Positions 24,256 to 34,265 of a stretch of 64,000 bases of DNA are shown in pieces. The translations under genes and the position numbers were made by a program. Below the pieces are notes generated by a model, which was given only the letters and a program-made list of their open reading frames with translations, searched no databases and was not told the DNA's origin. This DNA comes from an uncultured Bacteroidales bacterium. GTDB lineage: Bacteria; Bacteroidota; Bacteroidia; Bacteroidales; Bacteroidaceae. The stretch spans positions 86,106-150,105 of the forward strand of contig CACYLU010000007.1 of NCBI GenBank assembly GCA_902775375.1. The letters are read 5' to 3'. Position 1 is the first letter of the stretch. Each line of letters starts with the position of its first letter.

Positions 24256-24852
24256 CTTTAGTGCCAGCTTGATGACTCGCTCTACAGCGGCATCTGGTTC
24301 TTCCTTGAGAATAGCATAAACCACCTTCTGCGAAGGAGCGACAGGGAAGCCCAGCATGGTGAGTGCAGACACTGCCTCTTGCTGTACCTCACGGTTCACG
24401 GCATCTGGCTTAGGAACATCCACAATGGTGGTATCGCCCAACGCCAAACCATCGTTCTGCATCTTATCCTTCAGCTCAACAATGATACGTTGTGCTGTCT
24501 TGAGACCTATGCCTTTAACCGATTTAAGTACCTGAGTATTCTCTGAACTGATGACATTCACCAACTCACTAGGCGAGAGGGCTGAAAGAATGGTGCGCGC
24601 TGTATTACCACCTATGCCGGAAACGCTAATGAGCAAAAGAAACAGTTCACGTTCCTGCTTGGAGGCAAAGCCAAACAATACATATGCATCTTCTCGTATG
24701 GCTTCATAAACATATAGCTTAGCCTCTTTCTTTCCTTGAATAGCACTATAGGTATTAAGTGAAATATTCAACATATACCCCACTCCATGGCAATCTATTA
24801 CTGCACTAGCAGGCACCAATTCAGCTACTTCACCTCTTACATAATCCAACAT
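24247..24852 (-). CDS. ruvA: Holliday junction branch-migration protein RuvA
   Basis: 201 aa, the normal length. An OB-fold occupies residues 1-63 ([25 protein letters not shown]). Two helix-hairpin-helix motifs follow ([17 protein letters not shown] and [20 protein letters not shown]), then a short linker and the C-terminal RuvB-contact domain ([33 protein letters not shown]). It binds four-way junctions as a tetramer and loads the RuvB motor. ruvB and ruvC are not in the window. It is divergent from ddh. Confidence 0.96.
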   Translation of the reverse strand: MLDYVRGEVAELVPASAVIDCHGVGYMLNISLNTYSAIQGKKEAKLYVYEAIREDAYVLFGFASKQERELFLLLISVSGIGGNTARTILSALSPSELVNVISSENTQVLKSVKGIGLKTAQRIIVELKDKMQNDGLALGDTTIVDVPKPDAVNREVQQEAVSALTMLGFPVAPSQKVVYAILKEEPDAAVERVIKLALKRL

Positions 24853-24950
24853 AAAAGTATTATTTTTTGTTTTTTCTGTTGCGAAGATACAGATTATTTA
24901 TGTATTTTTGCAACCAAACAATAGTTTTTTACAACAAATACACAGAAGTT

Positions 24951-25850
24951 ATGAAGAAAATTAGAGCAGCCATAGTAGGATATGGCAACATCGGGCGCTT
25001 CGCTTTGGAAGCATTGCAAGCAACACAAGATTTCGAGGTAGTAGGTGTTGTTCGTCGCAAAGGTGCAGAAAACTGCCCTGACGAACTGAAAGGTTTGAAG
25101 GTAGTGAAAGATATTCGCGAGTTGGGTGAAGTAGATGTAGCTATTTTGAGTACCCCAACACGTAGCGTTGAGAGCTACGCAAAGGATATCCTGGCATTAG
25201 GCATCAACACTGTTGACAGTTTCGACATACACACTCAGATTCCTGCCCTACGCAAGTCACTGAACGAGGTAGCTAAGGCTCATAACACCGTATCAATCAT
25301 CTCTGCTGGATGGGATCCAGGATCTGACTCTATAGTACGTACCCTATTGCAAGCCATCGCCCCGAAAGGCATCAGCTATACCAACTTCGGTCCGGGTATG
25401 AGCATGGGACATACCGTGGCTGTAAAATCTAAGGAAGGTGTAAAGGCTGCTCTGTCAATGACCATCCCTGTAGGCACAGGCATCCATCGCCGCATGGTAT
25501 ATGTGGAGTTGGAAGACGGCTATAAGTTTGAAGATGTGGAACGTGCCATCAAGACTGATCCATATTTTGCCAATGACGAGACACACGTAATACAGGTTCC
25601 TTGTGTGGATGACCTTAAAGATATGGGACATGGTGTTAACCTGACTCGCAAAGGTGTATCAGGCAAGACACAGAACCAGTTGTTTGAGTTCAACATGCAC
25701 ATCAATAACCCTGCTTTGACTGGACAAGTATTGGTATGTGCAGCTCGTGCTGCCATGCGTCGTGAACCTGGGTGCTACACCATGATTGAAGTACCAGTGG
25801 TAGATCTGCTGCCAGGTGACAAAGACGAGTGGATTGGTAAATTAGTATAA
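24951..25850 (+). CDS. ddh: meso-Diaminopimelate D-dehydrogenase
   Basis: 299 aa from the ATG at 24951. The upstream in-frame extension would run through a TATTTTTG promoter box at 24903-24910. A Rossmann segment (AAIVGYGNIGRFALEAL) is followed by the DAP dehydrogenase signatures LSTPTRSVESYAKDIL, DSFDIHTQIP, SAGWDPGSDSIVRTL and GPGMSMGHTVAV. It makes meso-diaminopimelate from tetrahydrodipicolinate in one NADPH- and ammonia-dependent step, feeding lysine and peptidoglycan. This single-step route is typical of Bacteroides. It stands alone between ruvA and gdhA. Confidence 0.95.
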   Translation: MKKIRAAIVGYGNIGRFALEALQATQDFEVVGVVRRKGAENCPDELKGLKVVKDIRELGEVDVAILSTPTRSVESYAKDILALGINTVDSFDIHTQIPALRKSLNEVAKAHNTVSIISAGWDPGSDSIVRTLLQAIAPKGISYTNFGPGMSMGHTVAVKSKEGVKAALSMTIPVGTGIHRRMVYVELEDGYKFEDVERAIKTDPYFANDETHVIQVPCVDDLKDMGHGVNLTRKGVSGKTQNQLFEFNMHINNPALTGQVLVCAARAAMRREPGCYTMIEVPVVDLLPGDKDEWIGKLV

Positions 25851-25861
25851 GCATAAAAAAA

Positions 25862-25893
25862 GCCGCCAGCTATCTTCACAGACTGCTAGCGGC
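25862..25893 (-). terminator. Terminator downstream of gdhA
   Basis: A 9-bp stem (25885-25893 with 25862-25870, one mismatch) followed on the minus strand by seven T residues. It is oriented for gdhA, 79 bases past its stop, and may also slow ddh transcripts. Confidence 0.7.
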
Positions 25894-25971
25894 ACAAACC
25901 ACAAATACAAATACAACTAAACAAAGTTTCTTATAGAATACTGTCTATTCTTTCTTTTCAAAAAACACACA

Positions 25972-27309
25972 TCAGATAACACCCTGTGCCATCATAGCAT
26001 GAGCTACCTTCATGAAACCTGCTACATTAGCACCCTTTACATAGTTGATATAACCATCAGGCTGAGTGCCATACTTAGTGCACTGCTCATGAATGTTATG
26101 CATTACTGCGTGTAACTTCTCATCCACTTCTGCTGCACTCCAACTCAAATGCATAGCGTTTTGTGACATTTCCAAACCAGAAGTAGCCACACCACCTGCA
26201 TTAACAGCCTTGCCTGGAGCAAACAGCATCTTGTGTTCGATAAACTTATCGATAGCCTCAGGTGTACATCCCATGTTAGATACCTCAGCCACGCACAATG
26301 TCTTATTGTCTATCAACATCTGTGCATCATCACCATTCAGCTCATTCTGGGTAGCGCAACACAATGCTACATCTACTTTCTGCTCCCAAGGCTTCTTGCC
26401 TGCGAAGAACTTAGCATTAGGATACTTCTCGACATAAGGCTCAACCACATCGTTACCTGAAGCACGCAACTCCAGCATATAGTCAATCTTGTCGCCACTG
26501 ATGCCATCTGGGTCATACACATATCCATCAGGACCAGAAATGGTAACCACCTTAGCACCCAGCTCAGTAGCTTTAGTTACAGCACCCCAAGCCACATTGC
26601 CGAAGCCAGAAACAGCAACTGTCTTACCCTTCAAGTCAAGACCACGAGTAGCCATCATCTGCTTGGTGAAGTAAAGGGCACCAAAACCTGTAGCCTCTGG
26701 ACGAATCAATGAACCACCATACTCGAGGCCTTTGCCTGTGAAAGTACCATTAAATTCACGAGTGAGTTTCTTGTACATGCCAAATACATATCCAATCTCA
26801 CGTCCGCCGACACCTATATCACCTGCTGGCACATCCATCTCAGGACCTACATGACGCCACAACTCTAACATGAAAGCCTGACAGAAACGCATAATCTCAG
26901 CATCGCTCTTGCCACGAGGAGAGAAATCAGAACCGCCTTTACCACCGCCCATTGGTAATGTAGTAAGTGCATTCTTGAATGTCTGCTCAAAGCCCAAGAA
27001 CTTCAAGATAGAAAGATTTACAGAAGCATGGAAACGCAATCCACCTTTGTACGGGCCAATGGCGTTATTAAACTGTACGCGATAGCCCAAATTGGTCTGC
27101 ACCTCACCTTTATCATCAACCCATGTAACACGGAAGGTAAAGATACGGTCAGGCTCAACAAGCCTTTCAATAATCTTTGCCTTTTCAAATTCAGGATGCT
27201 GATTGTAGACATCTTCAATAGAAAGAAGAACTTCTTTCACTGCCTGGAGGTATTCAGACTCACCTGGATGCTTTGCCTCCAAATTCGACATAATTCTATC
27301 AATATTCAT
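25972..27309 (-). CDS. gdhA: NADP-type glutamate dehydrogenase
   Basis: 445 aa, the usual length of the hexameric class. IGPYKGGLRFHASVN and PMGGGKGGSDF contain the substrate and catalytic lysines. AVSGFGNVAWGAVTKATELGAKVVTISG is the dinucleotide-binding fold. The late NAGGVATSGLEMSQNA is typical of the anabolic NADP enzymes. It joins ammonia to 2-oxoglutarate, the main ammonia assimilation route in Bacteroides. A -7 box TATCTTTG (27385-27378) lies on the minus strand. CGTCAA occurs three times near the RNA start (27351-27372). Confidence 0.95.
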   Translation of the reverse strand: MNIDRIMSNLEAKHPGESEYLQAVKEVLLSIEDVYNQHPEFEKAKIIERLVEPDRIFTFRVTWVDDKGEVQTNLGYRVQFNNAIGPYKGGLRFHASVNLSILKFLGFEQTFKNALTTLPMGGGKGGSDFSPRGKSDAEIMRFCQAFMLELWRHVGPEMDVPAGDIGVGGREIGYVFGMYKKLTREFNGTFTGKGLEYGGSLIRPEATGFGALYFTKQMMATRGLDLKGKTVAVSGFGNVAWGAVTKATELGAKVVTISGPDGYVYDPDGISGDKIDYMLELRASGNDVVEPYVEKYPNAKFFAGKKPWEQKVDVALCCATQNELNGDDAQMLIDNKTLCVAEVSNMGCTPEAIDKFIEHKMLFAPGKAVNAGGVATSGLEMSQNAMHLSWSAAEVDEKLHAVMHNIHEQCTKYGTQPDGYINYVKGANVAGFMKVAHAMMAQGVI

Positions 27310-27530
27310 AGCATATAGGATTTTAAAATTATTTCTTTCTGCACAGCTAGCGTCAAAACGTCAACGTCAAAGCACTGCAAAGATACAAAATAATTCTTTA
27401 CGCCAATCTTTTTGCCTCAATATTTAGAACTATTAACATTAATCTGTCAGGTTCAGGTTATAATCTCAAAGAGCTCTTTTTTTGTTTATCATTGCAAATG
27501 TAAGGATATTTTTTCGATTTTACGAATAAT

Positions 27531-27562
27531 CTTGTAAAAAATGTTGAAAAATATTATTTTTG
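27531..27562 (+). promoter_or_regulatory. Promoter of receiver-PPDK fusion gene
   Basis: CTTG (27531-27534), 20 bases, then TATTTTTG (27555-27562). It shows that the in-frame TTG at 27560 lies in the box and that the ATG at 27593 is the start, with a leader of about 25 bases. Confidence 0.75.
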
Positions 27563-27592
27563 CATCCTAATAATGAAGAACATGCAATAAAC

Positions 27593-30565
27593 ATGCTAAG
27601 CAAGCAGAAATTAAATCGATTATACCTACGCGACACTCAGTTTGCCAAACTGATGACCAAGCGTATCTACAACGTGTTGCTCATTGCCAACCCTTATGAT
27701 GCTTTTATGTTGGAAGATGACGGACGCATTGAAGAGAAGATTTTCATCGAGTATTCATCTCTTTCCTTGCGCTATCCACCTCGCTTTACACAGGTTACCA
27801 CCTATGAAGAAGCCATTGAACAATTGGCATTACTTGAATATGACCTTGTGATTTGTATGCCTGGAACCGGTGATAACGAAACCTTTGGTGTGGCAAGAAG
27901 CATCAAGATACAATACCCCAATATCCCGATGGTGATTCTGACACCTTTCAGTCATGGTATTACCAAGCGCATGGCAAATGAGGACCTGAGTGCATTCGAC
28001 TATATGTTCTGCTGGCTAGGCAATACCGACCTCATCGTATCCATTCTTAAACTTTTGGAAGACAAGATGAACTTGGAGCACGATGTGCAGGAGGTAGGTG
28101 TGCAGGTTATTTTACTTGTAGAGGACGGCATCCGATTTTACTCCTCTATTCTTCCTAATCTGTACAAGTTCGTCCTCCAACAGAGTCAGGAGTTTGCCGA
28201 CGAAGCTTTGAACGAGCATCAACGAACCTTGCGATTGCGAGGGCGTCCTAAAATTGTCTTAGCGAGAACCTATGAGGAAGCTGTAAACATATACGAACAG
28301 TATAAGAATAATATATTAGGAGTTATCACCGACGTACGCTTCCCTCTGGTGAAAGGACAGGAGAAAGATCCGTTGGCAGGCATCAAGTTCTGCCACCATG
28401 TACGCAAGAACGACCCATTCGTACCGCTTATTATTCAGTCGGCTGAGAAAGAAAACACCCTATATGCCAAGAAATTCAGAGCTGCCTTTATTGACAAAAA
28501 CTCAAAGCATATGGATCTTGATCTACGCGAGATCCTTAGGGAGAAAGTGGGCTTTGGCGACTTCGTCTTCCGCAACCCCATAACGCATGAGAAGATCGCC
28601 ACGGTAAAAAACCTCAAAGAATTGCAACACATCTTATTTGCTATTCCTACAGAGTCGTTCCTCTATCACATCAGCCGTAACCACATGAGTCGTTGGCTCT
28701 ACTCACGCGCCATCTTCCCCATAGCAGAGTTTTTGAAACCCATAACATGGAACAGCCTGCAAGACGTTGATGCACATCGTGAAATCATCTTCGATGCCAT
28801 TGTTAAATATCGCAAGATGAAAAACCAAGGAGTAGTGGCCATTTTCAGGCGTGACCGCTTTGACAGCTATTCCAATTTTGCCCGAATCGGCGAAGGATCA
28901 TTGGGCGGTAAGGGCCGTGGCCTGGCATTCATCGACAATTTTCTGAAGCGACATACCGAATTTGATGAGTTCGACAATGCTCGTATCATGGTTCCAAAGA
29001 CGGTTGTGCTATGTACTGATGTTTTCGATGAGTTCATGGACACCAACAATCTTTACCAGATTGCTCTATCAAATGCCGATGACGAGACCATACTGAAATA
29101 TTTTCTCAAGGCACGTTTACCTGAGCGATTGGTAGAAGACTTCTTCACATTCTTCGATGCAGTGAAGTCACCTATCGCCATCCGTTCCTCATCACTATTA
29201 GAGGACTCGCACTATCAGCCTTTTGCAGGGATTTATAGCACTTATATGATACCCTATCGTGATGATAAGTATGAGATGCTCCGAATGTTGAGTGATGCCA
29301 TCAAAGGTGTGTATGCATCAGTATTCTTCAAAGATTCTAAGGCATACATGCAAGCCACCAGCAATGTTATCGACCAAGAAAAAATGGCTGTCATTCTGCA
29401 AGAGGTAGTTGGTACACAATATGGTGACCATTTCTATCCCTCATTCTCTGGTGTGGGACGATCGCTTAATTACTACCCTATTGGTGATGAAAAGCCAGAA
29501 GAGGGTACTGTTAGTTTAGCATTGGGCCTGGGTAAATATATCGTAGATGGCGGCTTGACACTACGCTTCTCGCCCTACCACCCCACTAAGGTACTCCAGA
29601 CTAGTGAGTTGGATCTTGCATTGCGTGAAACGCAAACGCGTTTCTATGCGTTGGACATGACCAACACTGGACAGAATTTCTCTATCAATGATGGTTTCAA
29701 TCTTTTGAAGCTGAGTGTGAAGGACGCAGAGAAAGACGGTTCACTGAACTATATCGCTTCCACCTTTGACCCATACGATCAAGTTATTCGAGACGGTATT
29801 TACCCTGGAGGCAGAAAGGTCATAACCTTTGCCAATATTCTACAACACGACATCTTCCCCCTACCCCGCATCCTTCAGTTGTCGCTAAAGTATGGTCAGG
29901 AGGAGATGCGCCGGCCTGTAGAAATCGAATTTGCTGCCAAACTGGCAAAAGAAAAGAATGAGGTGAGCACCTTCTACCTGCTACAAATCAGGCCTATCGT
30001 TGATGCCAAGGAAAACCTAGAGGAAGACTTATCATTGATACCAGACGACCAACTGTTACTTAAGTCTAACAATTCTTTGGGACATGGCATTATGAACGAG
30101 ATTCAAGACATAGTATATGTGAAGACAGACAACTATAACGCCCAGAACAACCAAGCTATAGCATGGGAAATTGAGAAAATCAACAAGCAGTTCTTAGATG
30201 AGGACAAAAACTACATTTTGATTGGCCCTGGACGCTGGGGAAGCAGTGACACTTGGTTGGGTATTCCAGTGAAATGGCCCCACATCAGTGCGGCACGTGT
30301 CATTGTTGAGGCCGGTCTGACAAACTATCGTGTAGATCCCAGTCAGGGTACTCACTTCTTCCAAAATCTCACCTCGTTTGGCGTGGGCTATTTCACCATC
30401 AATGCCTATATGAATGATGGCATCTACGACCAGGCGTTTCTCAATACCCAGCCTGCCGTAGAGGAAACCACTTACTTGAGGCATGTTCATTTTGACACGC
30501 CATTAGTGGTGAAGATGGATGGTAAGAAAAAAACCGGGGTGGTGATGATGCCAGGAAATAATTAG
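27593..30565 (+). CDS. Receiver-like domains fused to PEP/pyruvate-binding (PPDK N-terminal) domain
   Basis: 990 aa. Residues about 15-140 and 160-315 look like two receiver domains: VLLIANPYDAFML with YDLVICMPGTGDN, and VILLVEDGIRFYSSIL with GVITDVRFPL. The second keeps the acidic pocket and an aspartate (ITD) at the phospho-acceptor position. Residues about 440-800 are the ATP-grasp domain of pyruvate phosphate dikinase / PEP synthase: GEGSLGGKGRGLAFID and SPIAIRSSSLLEDSHYQPFAG. The phosphohistidine swivel domain and the PEP-binding barrel are absent, so it cannot be a normal dikinase. The C-terminal 170 residues (YILIGPGRWGSSDTWLGIPVKW) are conserved in Bacteroidales homologues as I recall them. 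The role is unknown, possibly nucleotide-dependent signalling. Confidence 0.8.
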   Translation: MLSKQKLNRLYLRDTQFAKLMTKRIYNVLLIANPYDAFMLEDDGRIEEKIFIEYSSLSLRYPPRFTQVTTYEEAIEQLALLEYDLVICMPGTGDNETFGVARSIKIQYPNIPMVILTPFSHGITKRMANEDLSAFDYMFCWLGNTDLIVSILKLLEDKMNLEHDVQEVGVQVILLVEDGIRFYSSILPNLYKFVLQQSQEFADEALNEHQRTLRLRGRPKIVLARTYEEAVNIYEQYKNNILGVITDVRFPLVKGQEKDPLAGIKFCHHVRKNDPFVPLIIQSAEKENTLYAKKFRAAFIDKNSKHMDLDLREILREKVGFGDFVFRNPITHEKIATVKNLKELQHILFAIPTESFLYHISRNHMSRWLYSRAIFPIAEFLKPITWNSLQDVDAHREIIFDAIVKYRKMKNQGVVAIFRRDRFDSYSNFARIGEGSLGGKGRGLAFIDNFLKRHTEFDEFDNARIMVPKTVVLCTDVFDEFMDTNNLYQIALSNADDETILKYFLKARLPERLVEDFFTFFDAVKSPIAIRSSSLLEDSHYQPFAGIYSTYMIPYRDDKYEMLRMLSDAIKGVYASVFFKDSKAYMQATSNVIDQEKMAVILQEVVGTQYGDHFYPSFSGVGRSLNYYPIGDEKPEEGTVSLALGLGKYIVDGGLTLRFSPYHPTKVLQTSELDLALRETQTRFYALDMTNTGQNFSINDGFNLLKLSVKDAEKDGSLNYIASTFDPYDQVIRDGIYPGGRKVITFANILQHDIFPLPRILQLSLKYGQEEMRRPVEIEFAAKLAKEKNEVSTFYLLQIRPIVDAKENLEEDLSLIPDDQLLLKSNNSLGHGIMNEIQDIVYVKTDNYNAQNNQAIAWEIEKINKQFLDEDKNYILIGPGRWGSSDTWLGIPVKWPHISAARVIVEAGLTNYRVDPSQGTHFFQNLTSFGVGYFTINAYMNDGIYDQAFLNTQPAVEETTYLRHVHFDTPLVVKMDGKKKTGVVMMPGNN

Positions 30566-30585
30566 TAATAAATAATGGATTATGT

Positions 30586-30616
30586 AAAAGGCTCCTTTTG
30601 AGGGAGCCTTTTTTAT
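30586..30616. terminator. Bidirectional terminator between PPDK-like gene and rmlB
   Basis: Stem AAAAGGCTCC (30586-30595 with 30603-30612), followed by T residues on the plus strand and flanked by A-rich sequence for the other direction. Confidence 0.88.
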
Positions 30617-30632
30617 GAGAGCCAAAAAGTTT

Positions 30633-31772
30633 TCAACGGTTGGAGTACATCTGCTCATAATAATGCTGGTAGTCACCACTCGTTACCTGCTCCACCCAAT
30701 CCTGGTGGTTAAGATACCACTCAATGGTCTTCACAATACCCACCTCAAAACAAGTCTCAGGATACCAACCCAACTCATTTTTGATCTTTGTGGGGTCGAT
30801 GGCATAGCGCTGGTCATGACCCAAGCGGTCTTTTACGAAAGTAATCAGACTATCGTTTATCCAACTGATGTCAATCTGCCCATCAGCACCCAACACACGT
30901 TTCTTAAGTACCTTGCGATAGACAGGGTTTTCCTCCATCATCTTTCGTATCGTACTGATGGTGATTTTCACAATCTCAAGATTGGTCTTCTCATTATGTC
31001 CTCCTACGTTATACACCTCACCGGCACGTCCATTGGTTATCACCATATCGATGGCTTTACAATGATCTTCCACATACAACCAATCGCGTACATTACTGCC
31101 ATCGCCATACACTGGCAACTGTTTACCCTCCAAAATATTCTTAATAATCAATGGTATTAGTTTCTCCGGAAAATGGTATGGACCGTAGTTATTGCTGCAA
31201 CGTGTAGTGGTTACTGGCATCTTGTAAGTATCGCGATAAGCCTGTACCACCATGTCGGCCGAGGCTTTTGAAGCGCTATAGGGGCTATGTGGGCATAAAG
31301 GCGTGGTTTCAACAAAGAAGCCATCTGATCCCAATGCGCCATATACTTCATCTGTAGAAACTTGATGATAGCGCACACCGTTTTTCCATGTAGGGTAGCC
31401 GTGCTCATCCTTGCCAATCACCCATGCCTTGCGTGCAGCATCCAACAGGTTCTGCGTACCCAGGATATTGGTCTGCAAGAACAGCTGAGGATTTTCGATA
31501 CTGCGATCCACATGGCTCTCAGCTGCAAAGTTCACCACATAGTCGAAGTTATACTTGTAAAACAGTCCATCAACTAGTTCTCTGTCGCAAATATCACCTT
31601 TTACGAAGAAACAACGCTTGTTATCAATATCACTGGCAATAGTTCCTAAATTGCCTGCGTATGTCAAAGCATCTAGCACAACAATGCACACGTTATCGTG
31701 CTTCTGCAACATGTATTTCACGAAATTAGAGCCAATAAAACCAGCGGCTCCAGTAACAAGATACGTTTTCAT
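30633..31772 (-). CDS. rfbB: dTDP-glucose 4,6-dehydratase
   Basis: 379 aa. The NAD site GAAGFIGSNFVKYML is at the N-terminus. VSTDEVYGALG and YSASKASADMVV (YxxxK) are the active-site segments, and TRCSNNYGPYHFPEKLIP is diagnostic of RmlB. It converts dTDP-glucose to dTDP-4-keto-6-deoxyglucose, the second step to dTDP-rhamnose and related sugars for surface polysaccharide. It starts 6 bases after rfbA. rmlC and rmlD are not in the window. A few extra residues relative to the usual 340-360 aa lie around positions 260-290. Confidence 0.95.
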   Translation of the reverse strand: MKTYLVTGAAGFIGSNFVKYMLQKHDNVCIVVLDALTYAGNLGTIASDIDNKRCFFVKGDICDRELVDGLFYKYNFDYVVNFAAESHVDRSIENPQLFLQTNILGTQNLLDAARKAWVIGKDEHGYPTWKNGVRYHQVSTDEVYGALGSDGFFVETTPLCPHSPYSASKASADMVVQAYRDTYKMPVTTTRCSNNYGPYHFPEKLIPLIIKNILEGKQLPVYGDGSNVRDWLYVEDHCKAIDMVITNGRAGEVYNVGGHNEKTNLEIVKITISTIRKMMEENPVYRKVLKKRVLGADGQIDISWINDSLITFVKDRLGHDQRYAIDPTKIKNELGWYPETCFEVGIVKTIEWYLNHQDWVEQVTSGDYQHYYEQMYSNR

Positions 31773-31778
31773 ATTAAG

Positions 31779-32654
31779 CTATGCTTTATGATGTTCTGCT
31801 ATGTCAATCAGATATTGGCCATAAGCAGTTTTGCTAAGTTGCTTTCCCAATGCCTTGAGTTGTTGTGTACTGATCCACCCGTTACGCCATGCTATCTCCT
31901 CGATACAACTTACATACATCCCCTGACGATTCTGTATGGTAGCCACAAAGTTGGATGCGTCAAGCAAGCTATCACTGTTACCTGTATCCAACCAAGCAAA
32001 ACCACGTCCTAACACTTCTACCTTGAGTGAACCCTCTTGTAGATAAAGCTTGTTCAGGTCAGTAATTTCATACTCTCCCCGGGCTGACGGTTTTAGTGAT
32101 GCGGCTTTAGTAGTAACGGTACTGTCGTAAAAATACAACCCCGGCACCGCATAGTTGCTCTTAGGCTGAGCAGGTTTCTCTTCCAACGAAATCGCCCTGC
32201 CCTGCGCATCAAACTCAACCACGCCGTAGGCAGAAGGGTCTTTCACATAATAGCCGAAAATAAAGGCACCCTTATCTATCTTTGCTGCATTTTTGAGTAA
32301 CTGCCCAAAGCCACGACCATAAAACAGGTTATCACCCAGGATAAGACAGGCAGCTTCTCCATTCAAGAACTCAGCACCCAGGACGAAAGCCTGTGCTAAG
32401 CCTTCTGGTTTTTCCTGAATCTTATATTCAAACTTCATGCCTATCTCCTCTCCAGTACCCAGCAATTCACGGAACATAGGCAGGTCGCGAGGAGTAGAAA
32501 TCACCAGAACTTCACGTATGCCAGCCAACATCAGTGTTGACAAAGGATAATAAATCATAGGCTTGTCATACACGGGCATAATCTGTTTGGAAATAGCCTT
32601 CGAAAGCGGATAAAGACGAGTAGCACTGCCACCCGCAAGAATGATACCTTTCAT
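31779..32654 (-). CDS. rfbA: Glucose-1-phosphate thymidylyltransferase
   Basis: 291 aa, the normal length. The nucleotide-binding start GIILAGGSATRLYPLSKAISKQ is complete, followed by MIYYPLSTLMLAGIREVLVI, LGDNLFYGRGF and GLAWLDTG-like FAWLDTGNSDSLL. It makes dTDP-glucose from dTTP and glucose-1-phosphate, the first step of the pathway continued by rfbB just downstream. The enzyme is normally feedback-inhibited by dTDP-rhamnose. Confidence 0.96.
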   Translation of the reverse strand: MKGIILAGGSATRLYPLSKAISKQIMPVYDKPMIYYPLSTLMLAGIREVLVISTPRDLPMFRELLGTGEEIGMKFEYKIQEKPEGLAQAFVLGAEFLNGEAACLILGDNLFYGRGFGQLLKNAAKIDKGAFIFGYYVKDPSAYGVVEFDAQGRAISLEEKPAQPKSNYAVPGLYFYDSTVTTKAASLKPSARGEYEITDLNKLYLQEGSLKVEVLGRGFAWLDTGNSDSLLDASNFVATIQNRQGMYVSCIEEIAWRNGWISTQQLKALGKQLSKTAYGQYLIDIAEHHKA

Positions 32655-32752
32655 AAAACCATAGGTTTTTTCTTATCTATAAATGCAAATATCCGAAACT
32701 TTTAGGATATGTCAAAGCATTTCGATTCTTTTCTTAATAATATAAAGGTTGA

Positions 32753-34186
32753 TTATAAAATAGGTCGAAGCCCCATAGTTTCCGCCTTTTCCACCAAAAA
32801 GGCTATTTCCGCCTCACGGTTGTCTGGTAGGTTATCATCCAGGATGGCATTCTTGAGAGCATCTTTCAGTACACCTACTTCACGACTAGGCGTCAGTCCG
32901 AACATTTGCATAATCTCGTTGCCATCCACAATGGGCTGAAAGTTACGACGGTGATCCTTCAGCCTCAGTTCCTCCATCTTCTGGCGTACCACCTGGAAAT
33001 TCTGCAAGTAGCGTTCCTTCTTCTCACGGTTCTTACTTGTTATATCGGCTTCACAGAGTAGCATCAAGTCATCGATATCTTCACCTGCCTCAAACATCAT
33101 GCGACGCACAGCAGAGTCAGTCACAATATCATCCACCATAGCTATAGGACGCATATGCAAACCCACCAACTTCTGTACATATTTCATTTTGTCGTTCAAC
33201 GGCATCTTCATGCGCTTAAATATCTGCGGCACCATCTTCTCACCTATGTAGTTATGATTGCGAAAAGTCCACCCCACCCCAGGTTCCCAACGTTTAGTGG
33301 TAGGCTTACCAATGTCGTGCAACAAAGCAGCCCATCTCAACCACAAGTTATCACTGTTACGACTCACATTGTCAAGCACCTCAAGGGTATGGTAGAAATT
33401 GTCCTTATGCCCACGCCCATTTCTGGTTTCCACCCCCTGCAACTTAACCAGTTCTGGAAATATCAGAGGCAACAGTCCGCAACGATCCAACTCCACGAAG
33501 CCCTTAGAAGGCGTCTTGGCAAGGATAATCTTATTCAACTCATCATTGATACGTTCTTTTGATATGATATTAATACGCTCACGGTTGCGTTCCAACGAAT
33601 CGAATGTTTCATCATCGATGAAGAAATTGAGCTGTGTGGCAAACCTTACGCAACGCATCATGCGAAGTGGATCGTCACTAAACGTCACATCAGGATCGAG
33701 TGGTGTGCGAATAGTTCCTTCTTTCAGGTCTTCCAAACCATCAAATGGGTCAACCAGTTCACCAAATCTGTCGGCATTGAGACACACTGCCAAGGCGTTG
33801 ATGGTGAAATCGCGGCGATTCTGGTCGTCCTCCAACGTTCCATCCTCAACAACAGGTTTACGCGAGTCGTGTGAATATGACTCCCTGCGAGCCCCAACGA
33901 ATTCTATCTCCTGGCCCTTATATTTCACCTGAGCCGTACCGAAATTACGGAATACCGACACATGGGCTCCCTTGCCTAACCGCTTGCCTAAAGCCTCAGC
34001 TATAGCTATACCACTACCTACTACCACAACATCAATGTCGGTCGAGGGACGCTGAAGAAACAGATCACGCACATAGCCACCAACAACATAGCACTCCAAG
34101 TGCAATTCGTCGGCAGTCTGCTGAATCTGCTGGAATATCTTACCGGCAAATTTCTCTTTCAGTTCTTCAGTTGTCAGGTATATCAT
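32753..34186 (-). CDS. cca: CCA tRNA nucleotidyltransferase with HD domain
   Basis: 477 aa. The class II polymerase-beta head carries GGYVRDLFLQRPSTDIDVVV with the DxD catalytic pair, RRDFTINALAV, and DPLRMMRCVRFATQL. An HD phosphohydrolase domain follows (WAALLHDIGKPTT at about residue 265). It adds or repairs the CCA end of tRNAs; the HD part gives phosphatase or phosphodiesterase activity in related enzymes. It is divergent from the lipoprotein gene at 34266. Confidence 0.93.
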   Translation of the reverse strand: MIYLTTEELKEKFAGKIFQQIQQTADELHLECYVVGGYVRDLFLQRPSTDIDVVVVGSGIAIAEALGKRLGKGAHVSVFRNFGTAQVKYKGQEIEFVGARRESYSHDSRKPVVEDGTLEDDQNRRDFTINALAVCLNADRFGELVDPFDGLEDLKEGTIRTPLDPDVTFSDDPLRMMRCVRFATQLNFFIDDETFDSLERNRERINIISKERINDELNKIILAKTPSKGFVELDRCGLLPLIFPELVKLQGVETRNGRGHKDNFYHTLEVLDNVSRNSDNLWLRWAALLHDIGKPTTKRWEPGVGWTFRNHNYIGEKMVPQIFKRMKMPLNDKMKYVQKLVGLHMRPIAMVDDIVTDSAVRRMMFEAGEDIDDLMLLCEADITSKNREKKERYLQNFQVVRQKMEELRLKDHRRNFQPIVDGNEIMQMFGLTPSREVGVLKDALKNAILDDNLPDNREAEIAFLVEKAETMGLRPIL

Positions 34187-34232
34187 TTACGCAAAAGTCC
34201 ATTAACGGGCTGCGAAGTTACGAAAAAATATC

Positions 34233-34240
34233 TATCTTTG
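34233..34240 (+). promoter_or_regulatory. -7 box of unknown lipoprotein gene
   Basis: TATCTTTG lies 25 bases before the ATG at 34266. No clear TTTG element is found upstream. Confidence 0.5.
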
Positions 34241-34265
34241 CAACAGAATCTTAAATACTGCTTTT

